Origin: Alteromonas sp. MMG017
GTDB lineage: Bacteria; Pseudomonadota; Gammaproteobacteria; Enterobacterales; Alteromonadaceae
Reading direction: 5' to 3'
NCBI RefSeq assembly: GCF_018100795.1
Contig: NZ_JAGJDY010000004.1
Span: 186,001 to 250,000 of the forward strand
Length of the DNA: 64,000 bases
This document shows, piece by piece, positions 57,567 to 64,000 of the stretch. Below the pieces are notes generated by a model, which searched no databases, was not told the DNA's origin, and was given only the letters and a program-made list of their open reading frames with translations. The position numbers and the translations under genes are program-made. Numbering within the stretch: the first letter of the stretch is position 1; every line of letters starts with the position of its first letter.

Positions 57567-57841
57567 GCTTCACTATTCATATGAGCATCACATAAAATTC
57601 ACATACGCACTTTCTTATACACCGCCTCACACCTGTGGTCACGCATAGACTGGAAAGAGAACTTTGCGTCGAAAACACCTGATTAGACCAGTATTTTGCT
57701 GCGAAATCTTTCACTATCTCTATAATCAACGTCTAAATGAATAAACGACCGGATTAATTGTCTTTTTTTCGTGCAACTGTCATAAAATTTTGTTGAAATG
57801 GCAAATACACTGACTTTTTCCCGAAGATAGCAGCAACTTTA

Positions 57842-58282
57842 ATGAATATTTTGTTACTGAACGGCCCTAACCTAAATATGTTAGGACAACGTGAACCCGA
57901 TAAGTATGGCACACAAACGTTACAGGACATCGTTGATGATCTGAGCGCGCAGGCAAAATCGTCTGATGCCATTCTTACCCATTTTCAGTCGAACGCAGAA
58001 CATGCGCTTATCGACCGTATTCATCAGTCTATGGGTAATATCGACGCAATTATTATTAACCCCGCTGCTTTCACTCATACCAGCGTTGCACTTCGCGACG
58101 CTTTGTTAAGTGTCAATATCCCGTTTATTGAAGTACACCTGTCGAATGTTCATGCCCGTGAATCATTTCGACATCACTCATATTTCTCAGATGTTGCGGC
58201 AGGCGTCATTGTTGGCCTTGGTGCCATTGGCTATTCACTAGCCTTGACCGCCGCCATCAATTTACCGCAATCAAAAAATTAA
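57842..58282 (+). CDS. aroQ: Type II 3-dehydroquinate dehydratase
   Basis: The 146-residue protein is of normal length with [20 protein letters not shown] (catalytic Tyr in this region), [30 protein letters not shown] and [20 protein letters not shown] (catalytic His). It forms the third step of the shikimate path. It precedes accB by 14 nt, an order common in gammaproteobacteria. Confidence 0.97.
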   Translation: MNILLLNGPNLNMLGQREPDKYGTQTLQDIVDDLSAQAKSSDAILTHFQSNAEHALIDRIHQSMGNIDAIIINPAAFTHTSVALRDALLSVNIPFIEVHLSNVHARESFRHHSYFSDVAAGVIVGLGAIGYSLALTAAINLPQSKN

Positions 58283-58296
58283 CGTAGAGACTGAAC

Positions 58297-58761
58297 ATGG
58301 ATATTAGAAAAATCAAAAAACTCATCGAATTAGTGGAAGAGTCTGGCATCGCCGAACTTGAGATCACTGAAGGCGAAGAGTCTGTTCGAATTCATCGCGG
58401 CCCAACTGGCGTTCAAGCGCCAATGAACTATAGCTTTGCTGCACCAGCTCATGCGGCACCAGCTCCTGCTCCAGCACCTGTTGCGGCGGCTGAACCTGCA
58501 CAAGCAGCAGCGCCTGCAGCGCCAGAAGGCCATGTGGTTAAGTCACCAATGGTAGGCACTTTCTATCGCGCATCTTCACCTACAGCAAAACCGTTTGCTG
58601 AAGTGGGTCAAACGGTTAATGCAGGCGACACGCTTTGCATTATTGAGGCGATGAAGATGATGAACCAAATTGAATCAGACAAATCTGGTGTGGTTAAAGC
58701 AATACTGGTAGATAACCAAGACCCAGTAGAGTTTGATCAAGCCATGTTCATCATTGAATAA
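58297..58761 (+). CDS. accB: Biotin carboxyl carrier protein of acetyl-CoA carboxylase
   Basis: The 154-residue protein has the N-terminal [22 protein letters not shown] segment, an Ala/Pro-rich linker (residues 50-80), and the biotinyl domain with the AMKMM biotinylation motif ([13 protein letters not shown]). It carries CO2 from AccC to AccAD. Confidence 0.97.
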   Translation: MDIRKIKKLIELVEESGIAELEITEGEESVRIHRGPTGVQAPMNYSFAAPAHAAPAPAPAPVAAAEPAQAAAPAAPEGHVVKSPMVGTFYRASSPTAKPFAEVGQTVNAGDTLCIIEAMKMMNQIESDKSGVVKAILVDNQDPVEFDQAMFIIE

Positions 58762-58775
58762 GCGGGCTTCGTACT

Positions 58776-60119
58776 ATGCTAGATAAAGTACTCATTGCAA
58801 ACCGTGGTGAAATTGCCCTTCGTATTTTGCGTGCCTGTAAAGAGCTTGGCATCAAAACCGTTGCGGTACACTCTACGGCTGACAAAAACTTAAAGCACGT
58901 GTTGCTGGCAGACGAGTCGATTTGTATCGGTAAAGCCTCAGCAACCGAAAGCTACTTGAATATTCCTCGCATTATTGCGGCGGCAGAAGTCACAAATTCT
59001 ATTGCTATTCACCCAGGGTACGGCTTTTTAGCAGAAAACGCCGACTTTGCTGAGGCAGTAGAGAAAAGTGGCTTTATCTTTATTGGCCCTACCGCAGACA
59101 CCATTAACCTGATGGGTGATAAAGTGTCGGCAATTAGTGCCATGAAGAAAGCTGGCGTACCCTGTGTACCTGGTTCAGACGGCCCGCTTACTGGCGATAA
59201 TGATAAAAATAAAGCCATTGCTAAACGCATTGGTTACCCAATTATTGTTAAAGCAGCTGGTGGCGGCGGTGGTCGTGGTATGCGTGTGGTTCGCAGTGAA
59301 GCGGAACTCATTAGTGCTATTGAAACCACGCAAGCTGAAGCAGGCGCGGCATTTGGTAACGCTACCGTGTACATGGAGAAATTCTTAGAAAATCCACGTC
59401 ACGTGGAAATTCAGATTTTAGCCGATGGCCAAGGTAATGCGATTCACTTAGGCGAACGTGACTGTTCTATGCAGCGTCGCCACCAAAAAGTGGTAGAAGA
59501 AGCACCAGCACCTGGTATTTCTGAGCAAATGCGTAACAAGATTGGCGATCGTTGTCGCCGAGCTTGTGTAGAAATTGGTTATCGCGGCGCTGGTACGTTC
59601 GAGTTCTTGTATGAAAACGGCGAGTTCTATTTCATTGAAATGAACACTCGTATTCAAGTTGAGCACCCAGTATCAGAAATGATCACCGGCGTTGACTTAA
59701 TTAAAGAACAACTGCGCATTGCGGCAGGTCAGCCTCTGTCTATCGACCAATCGCAAATTCAAATTCGTGGTCATGCTATAGAATGTCGAATTAACGCTGA
59801 AGATCCTAAAACCTTTATCCCTAGCCCAGGCACGATTGATATTTTTCATTCGCCAGGTGGCTTAGGTATTCGTTGGGAATCTCATATTTATTCTGGCTAT
59901 ACCGTGCCGCCTTTCTACGACTCTATGATTGGTAAATTGATTACCTTTGGTGAAAGTCGTGACGAGGCCATAGCTAGAATGCGACATGCATTAGATGAGC
60001 TAGTTATTGAGGGAATAAAAACAAATATTCCACTACAGCGCGCTATTATGGCCGACGAAAACTTCTTTGCTGGTGGAACAAACATCCACTACCTTGAGAA
60101 GAAACTAGGCATAGCCTAA
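58776..60119 (+). CDS. accC: Biotin carboxylase subunit of acetyl-CoA carboxylase
   Basis: The 447-residue protein is the usual length. It has [20 protein letters not shown] at the start, the ATP-grasp glycine loop ([11 protein letters not shown]), and [20 protein letters not shown]. It is 14 nt after accB and shares its transcript. Confidence 0.98.
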   Translation: MLDKVLIANRGEIALRILRACKELGIKTVAVHSTADKNLKHVLLADESICIGKASATESYLNIPRIIAAAEVTNSIAIHPGYGFLAENADFAEAVEKSGFIFIGPTADTINLMGDKVSAISAMKKAGVPCVPGSDGPLTGDNDKNKAIAKRIGYPIIVKAAGGGGGRGMRVVRSEAELISAIETTQAEAGAAFGNATVYMEKFLENPRHVEIQILADGQGNAIHLGERDCSMQRRHQKVVEEAPAPGISEQMRNKIGDRCRRACVEIGYRGAGTFEFLYENGEFYFIEMNTRIQVEHPVSEMITGVDLIKEQLRIAAGQPLSIDQSQIQIRGHAIECRINAEDPKTFIPSPGTIDIFHSPGGLGIRWESHIYSGYTVPPFYDSMIGKLITFGESRDEAIARMRHALDELVIEGIKTNIPLQRAIMADENFFAGGTNIHYLEKKLGIA

Positions 60120-60136
60120 CAGACTCAAAATTCGGT

Positions 60137-60165
60137 GCCGTGTTTTACACGGCGCTGATTTTATT
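60137..60165 (+). terminator. accBC intrinsic terminator
   Basis: GCCGTGT / ACACGGC forms a 7-bp stem with a TTT loop, followed by GATTTTATTT, 17 nt after the accC stop codon. Confidence 0.75.
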
Positions 60166-60365
60166 TCCTTTCTAATATTTCCGTATGCACTGACGCTTTT
60201 TCTACAATACATTTTCAAGCCGCTTTAGTTACACGCTACCTTTCTACCCAATTACTATTCATGCTTTACTTTTCAAAAGCCCACGTGGTTCATTCTGTTT
60301 TTACGATTAGAACAATCAAATTTTAAGGTTTTTCAAATGAGGAGTGCAGGCATATACTGAACTCA

Positions 60366-60472
60366 GTTTCCTAGCCCTCCCTGCTATTGAAACTTTAGTT
60401 GTGTTTTATGTGTTTACCCTCATTGGAGTCCACCTCCAGTCTTCAGCCGGCGCCTTTCGCCGGCTTTTTTTT
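60366..60472 (+). ncRNA. Candidate small RNA between accC and an outer-membrane gene
   Basis: A possible -10 TATACT lies at 60354-60359. About 106 nt later a strong terminator occurs: stem AGCCGGCG / CGCCGGCT (60445-60465) followed by eight T. In between are two smaller stems (GTTTC / GAAAC, and TGGAG / CTCCA). The only open frame here (60344-60574) runs through the terminator and is not believed. I do not recognise the RNA family. The rest of the 450-nt gap (60166-60353 and 60473-60570) shows nothing else. Confidence 0.4.
60445..60472 (+). terminator. Intrinsic terminator
   Basis: An 8-bp perfect GC-rich stem (AGCCGGCG / CGCCGGCT) with a 5-nt loop is followed by TTTTTTTT. It has no protein gene directly upstream on this strand. 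Confidence 0.9.
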
Positions 60473-60570
60473 GTCCTTATTTTCTTCATTTATTTTTACC
60501 CAAGTCACACTTTTTCTCGTATAAGTTTATTAGAATTAATTTACACGTTGATGATTTGGACTCTACTTGA

Positions 60571-61509
60571 ATGAAATGGGCTGAAAGCACGACAATATTT
60601 GGTGTTCTTTTTCTTTTTGTATCTACAAACGCGGTAGGCGAAAGCTTAAGCTTTTCACAGAAGCTAGATATGCAATTTCGTTTTGATGAGCGCTCTGATA
60701 GAGATCATAGAAGCCAGTATAGAATGCGTTATTACCCTTCTATTTCCCTCTCCTCCGATGATGCGTGGTCGTTAAACAGCTTTGTGGTAACCGGGGAGTC
60801 TTTTGCGTCCAGCCACAACACCTTCGGCAGTGAAACTTCAGATCACCTTTACGCTAGGCGTTTATATTTACGCTATGAATTTTCTGAAGGAAAAATGGAG
60901 GCAGGAATAATACCCACTTATAAAGGCCGCGTTTCTTCGTCAGGGCTGTCTAAAGACGGGTGGATTAAAGGCATGCGAAGTGTTTATGCCCTGCAAAAGG
61001 ACAGCGAAATAGAACTAGTTATTGGCGAGCTTGATAATACTAATGCCAATAGTGCGTTTGATAGCTTCCACCAGCTCAACTATGTTGAATTAGAATACTC
61101 AGCAAAAATGGGGCAGACCCACAGCTATGAAGTGAGTGTAGAACGAATGACTGACAGCAATTTTGTTCGCGGTGAATATCGCTGGCAATACAACCCATCT
61201 CACACCTTGTTCGTTGAGTCTGTGCAACAACTGTCATCTTCGAGTTCAAAGTTTGTTATTGGTTTAAGTGGAAAAACTAGCATGGGTAACTACCCTTTAT
61301 CCTACTTTTCTCACTATTCTTATGTGAGTGAAGGCTTTGGTCCTAGGGCTGAGCTAACTGAAGATTTTTTAGGTACCGGGCATGGCGCTTCAGCTGAAAT
61401 AAGCGGTGACATTACCCTTATTAATGACACAGAGTGGTTTATTCGTGCCGATGTGGTAGACAGCGTTAGTAGGCTACTTGCTGGCATAAAGGTGTCATTT
61501 GAGCAATAA
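60571..61509 (+). CDS. Predicted outer-membrane beta-barrel protein
   Basis: The 312-residue protein has a signal peptide (GVLFLFVSTNAVGE) and a mature part made of alternating hydrophobic strands with many Tyr and Ser (QYRMRYYPSISLS, LYARRLYLRYEFSEG, YEVSVERMTDSNF), ending in VSFEQ. This pattern fits a 12- to 16-strand barrel; I do not recognise the family. A good ribosome-binding site is not visible. Confidence 0.55.
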   Translation: MKWAESTTIFGVLFLFVSTNAVGESLSFSQKLDMQFRFDERSDRDHRSQYRMRYYPSISLSSDDAWSLNSFVVTGESFASSHNTFGSETSDHLYARRLYLRYEFSEGKMEAGIIPTYKGRVSSSGLSKDGWIKGMRSVYALQKDSEIELVIGELDNTNANSAFDSFHQLNYVELEYSAKMGQTHSYEVSVERMTDSNFVRGEYRWQYNPSHTLFVESVQQLSSSSSKFVIGLSGKTSMGNYPLSYFSHYSYVSEGFGPRAELTEDFLGTGHGASAEISGDITLINDTEWFIRADVVDSVSRLLAGIKVSFEQ

Positions 61510-61534
61510 AAAAGGCCCACCAAAATGATGGGCC
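61507..61534 (-). terminator. Terminator-like hairpin on the minus strand
   Basis: GGCCCA / TGGGCC form a 6-bp GC-rich stem immediately after the barrel gene. On the minus strand it is followed by TTTTTTATT, so it fits the end of a minus-strand transcript from 61540-61763, a region with no protein gene. Confidence 0.55.
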
Positions 61535-61763
61535 AAACAGCAAGAACGCGTACGCACTTTGACAGTGCACTCTTTATTACGTTTGTGCCACACACTAAAG
61601 TTCAGCAACAGCGCATTACGTTTTTTTAATTCGCATAACCGCTTGTTAGCGCAGTCATTTACTATAGCAGCTTACTAAAGTATGGTAGTGTCTACTAACA
61701 CAAAGCGCTATCGATTACTGCTCATTTTTCAATATTTACCACTTAGGTAAAAAGGTTAACAAG

Positions 61764-62210
61764 GTGCCCAAACGCTACGAAGAACTAAAATCTCAACTCC
61801 CTGTTTCACGCCTGTCTATCGACGTTTTGCTTGCCCTGCGTGTGCTTTACGATAAGCCCGAAAACGAAGTGAAGTTACAACAAGAAATGGCAGAGCTTTC
61901 CCACGACCCTAGCAAGCTAGAACGAGAATACCGTTCTGAATGGGAAGCCTATGTTTTGCGTGAACTGGTATTAGATTTAAAGCAGAACACCCAACGTAGC
62001 CCTGCTATTTTTATCGACTCGGTGTTAAGTCGCATTGAAAGCCTTAAAAAAAGCTGCCCCGACTATAAAGCCTATAAACAACAAATTTCAGAGGCTAAGC
62101 CTGCACAAGACGGCTCTACGGCGTTATTTCCCACGCCTTGGCGTCAACAACTCATGATGCTACTTCTGCCAGTCACTGCCGTGAAGCCGTTGAAGCCAGC
62201 GGAAGAATAG
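61764..62210 (+). CDS. Cytoplasmic protein of unknown function
   Basis: I do not recognise this protein. It starts at GTG 61764 with AAAAAGG upstream. The 148 residues are mostly helical and charged (KLQQEMAELSHDPSKLEREY, SRIESLKKSCPDYKAYKQQI, each of 20 or fewer), with no signal peptide. It is convergent with the DUF2805 gene, with only 1 nt between the stop codons. Confidence 0.55.
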   Translation: MPKRYEELKSQLPVSRLSIDVLLALRVLYDKPENEVKLQQEMAELSHDPSKLEREYRSEWEAYVLRELVLDLKQNTQRSPAIFIDSVLSRIESLKKSCPDYKAYKQQISEAKPAQDGSTALFPTPWRQQLMMLLLPVTAVKPLKPAEE

Positions 62211-62211
62211 G

Positions 62212-62577
62212 TTACTTATTCGCACTCTTAGGTTTGTACTGAGAAGGGCAATATCCTCTTTCTACGCCAGCTGGACGTAAAATTTCGTGTTTGGTTTTGC
62301 GTCCAGACACTCTTGCTCGCCAATTTTTAAATGTCTTATGCTTTAAATTCTGGCGCATCAGTTTAATAACTTCTTTTTCAGGCAAGCCATATAAGTTTTC
62401 GATTGCCTCGAAAGGGGTTCTATCTTCCCACGCCATTTCAATTACGCGAGACTGCTCAACCTCGGTAAGCCGCCCTTTAGACTGACGTTCTAAGGGATAA
62501 ATCTCTGTTGGATGCTCTTTTGACGGGCGCTTTTTTGAAGGATGCTCTTCGTTATGTTGCTCTTCGATATATCGCAT
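62212..62577 (-). CDS. DUF2805 / TIGR03643-type protein
   Basis: The C-terminal 85 residues match DUF2805: RVIEMAWEDRTPFEAIENLYGLPEKEVIKLMR (in part EMAWEDRTPFEAI), then LKHKTFKNWRARVSGRKTKH. The N-terminal 40 residues are low-complexity with repeated H-P-S-K and E-H-P units. The family is small, basic and of unknown function, perhaps DNA-binding given the helix-turn-helix-like start. Confidence 0.8.
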   Translation of the reverse strand: MRYIEEQHNEEHPSKKRPSKEHPTEIYPLERQSKGRLTEVEQSRVIEMAWEDRTPFEAIENLYGLPEKEVIKLMRQNLKHKTFKNWRARVSGRKTKHEILRPAGVERGYCPSQYKPKSANK

Positions 62578-62661
62578 ACTGCTGGCTCTTGTTATTTAAC
62601 ACTACTTCTACGCTAATATAGAAAAAATGTTCACCTTACCTAGCCTTACCTAACCTTACAT

Positions 62662-64000
62662 TTATTTAATCGTTTCGGCAGACATCGTTAGAATGATATC
62701 AAGTAAAGCTGCGGCCGCCTTTGCGTCAGAGAGCGCGCGGTGATGCTGCTCCATTTTAATATCGAAATGCCGAGTAAGGTTAGCCAATGAATATGAGGGT
62801 AGCCCTGGGTTCACCTTTCGCATTTCTCGAACCGTACACAGCTTAGGTCGTTTGAAAGGCAGCTCTAACCGTGCAAATTCTTGCTTAATGAAGCCATAAT
62901 CAAAATTAACGTTGTGCGCCACAAATACCGCCTCGTCGGTAAAGTTAGCAATACTTTCAGCGACTTCTACAAATAATGGGGCATCAGCCACCATATCATC
63001 AGAAATACCGGTAAGGCGTGTGATGGTAGCCGGAATTCGTCGCTGCGGGTTGATCAAGGTTTGATAAGTATCCACCACTTCGCCCGCAACAATTTTCACC
63101 ATGCCAATTTCAGTAATTCGATTGTAGCTGTTGTTGCCCCCTGTGGTTTCAATATCAACCACCACATAAGGCTGGTTAGGATCGCGATGCCAATTTACCG
63201 TAGTAACAGCAACTTCAAACCCTGCACGTTGCAACCTCTGAATAGACACCAATTGATTGCGTCTTAACTGATCACCCGGCGCTTTCACTTCTTCAAAGCG
63301 TAGCTTTTCATCAAACACCATAATGTCAGGGAAGCCGTCGCTTAAAGAGGCAAAATCTTCACTCATCATTCGAAGCAGATTAACGATAGCGCTAAGCTCC
63401 CCGTGCTTGATAAGAGCATCGATAGGTTCAAGCAAGTGGCTGCTCCACATGAATAAGCTATTCACTTTGCCATAGTGGGCTGTCGCCATTTTGTGCAAGT
63501 GGTGGCGAAACTTATCTTTGCTATCTAACCGTTCAAATAAGGCTTCAATACTGCCACCAAAACGGGCATAAAAGTTGTTTTGTTTAAGTGATAGTGGCCG
63601 CCTGTCAAACTCAGTGACTAGCGTATCTTCTTCATATAACTGTGCCCAAAAGGTTAGCCCAAACAAGCTGCGCCATAATCGGTTCTCGGTACGCCAACCA
63701 GTAATACCCAAGCGTTTATAATGGGCTAATACGCCACGCTCTACCTGTTGATTCTGGCTAACATCAATATCAATAGTGCGGCTTGCATTTCTTAGCATAT
63801 CGGTCACTGCACTGGTGCGCTTTTTATGGTATTTCCTAGCGTAAAAATCTTCAGCAAATGCCAGCAGCGTATCGGAAGGTGGCGAATCGATAATGTGTTC
63901 TAGCACTTCCTTAACACTATCGATGTTGCCGTCTTTATAGCTTTCTCTAATCCATTTCTCTTTCGCTTTATCGCTTTGAGCTTGATATAGCAAAAGAAGC
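62662..64000 (-). CDS. VRR-NUC / DEDDh exonuclease fusion, partial (5' end outside window)
   Basis: The frame is open to the right edge, so the N-terminus is missing; a TTG at 63993 is in frame but probably internal. The visible 445 residues contain a VRR-NUC nuclease core (DGFPDIMVFDE, FEEVKAPGDQLRRNQ) as in FAN1-type proteins. A DnaQ-like DEDDh exonuclease domain follows: VVDIETTGG, VAHNVNFDYGF and HRALSDAKAA, with all acidic residues and the histidine present. Joining a structure-specific or 5'-directed nuclease to a 3'-5' exonuclease points to DNA repair. Confidence 0.82.
   Translation of the reverse strand, partial: LLLLYQAQSDKAKEKWIRESYKDGNIDSVKEVLEHIIDSPPSDTLLAFAEDFYARKYHKKRTSAVTDMLRNASRTIDIDVSQNQQVERGVLAHYKRLGITGWRTENRLWRSLFGLTFWAQLYEEDTLVTEFDRRPLSLKQNNFYARFGGSIEALFERLDSKDKFRHHLHKMATAHYGKVNSLFMWSSHLLEPIDALIKHGELSAIVNLLRMMSEDFASLSDGFPDIMVFDEKLRFEEVKAPGDQLRRNQLVSIQRLQRAGFEVAVTTVNWHRDPNQPYVVVDIETTGGNNSYNRITEIGMVKIVAGEVVDTYQTLINPQRRIPATITRLTGISDDMVADAPLFVEVAESIANFTDEAVFVAHNVNFDYGFIKQEFARLELPFKRPKLCTVREMRKVNPGLPSYSLANLTRHFDIKMEQHHRALSDAKAAAALLDIILTMSAETIK

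Noticed and set aside
60344-60574. Hydrophobic 76-codon frame after accC
   Set aside because: It runs through a strong intrinsic terminator and has no homology that I can see; the RNA explanation is better.

Overview
The window looks like a chromosomal segment of a marine gammaproteobacterium close to Alteromonas (Alteromonadaceae). The assignment rests on gene content and protein style: split PntA1/PntA2/PntB transhydrogenase, biosynthetic SpeA, groESL-fxsA next to dsbD and aroQ-accBC, two TonB receptors, several c-di-GMP proteins, and low-to-moderate GC. No sequence search was possible. No rRNA, tRNA, CRISPR array, prophage or complete insertion sequence was seen.

Layout. 1-9.4 kb: a type II NADH dehydrogenase cut by the left edge, a TonB receptor, a DUF2721 membrane protein, a lipoprotein-type nucleosidase, a LysR regulator, a FadL-type porin and a CurA-like reductase. 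9.4-13.5 kb: a substrate-binding protein / hybrid histidine kinase / diguanylate cyclase operon. 13.7-15.5 kb: an exported DUF985 cupin and a luciferase-like oxidoreductase. 15.7-25.5 kb: a dense zinc-starvation island. 25.9-33.3 kb: an S10 carboxypeptidase, a spermidine-synthase-like protein flanked by inverted repeats, a membrane protein, then glmS with a DeoR regulator, and glmU. 33.5-45 kb: a GGDEF-like protein with a degenerate signature, a DNA-alkylation repair operon (Ada/AlkA fusion, Ogt, EamA), a serine hydrolase, speA and pntA1-pntA2-pntB. 45-49.2 kb: small secreted proteins, PpiC and a second zinc locus. 49.3-64 kb: a GGDEF/EAL protein, groESL, fxsA, dsbD, an M23 peptidase, aroQ-accB-accC, an outer-membrane protein, small conserved genes and a VRR-NUC/DEDDh nuclease cut by the right edge.

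The central observation is the zinc island. It combines a Zrg-type ABC system (FtsX-like permease, ATPase, two DUF3299 proteins with an unrecognised small exported protein between them, and His-rich ZrgA), a His-rich CobW GTPase, a MerC-domain membrane protein, a TonB receptor with four His/Asp/Glu-rich insertions, and a DksA paralogue that lacks two of the four zinc-binding cysteines and is translationally coupled to a 72-residue unknown protein. Three intergenic regions in the island, and the one before the second CobW gene at 47.3 kb, carry versions of one 12-bp palindrome (ATGTTATAACAT type) that resembles Zur operators. I infer one Zur regulon covering outer-membrane capture, periplasmic handover, inner-membrane transport, cytoplasmic zinc allocation and a zinc-sparing transcription factor. 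The second CobW gene is interrupted by an in-frame TAA in an otherwise intact frame, followed by a coupled DUF1826 gene.

Other notable points are a 19-bp-arm inverted repeat upstream of the DeoR-glmS pair, a textbook heat-shock promoter before groES, an apparent one-base frameshift in a small ORF beside groEL, two candidate small RNAs near 60-62 kb, and a GGDEF protein with an altered active site but an intact inhibitory site.
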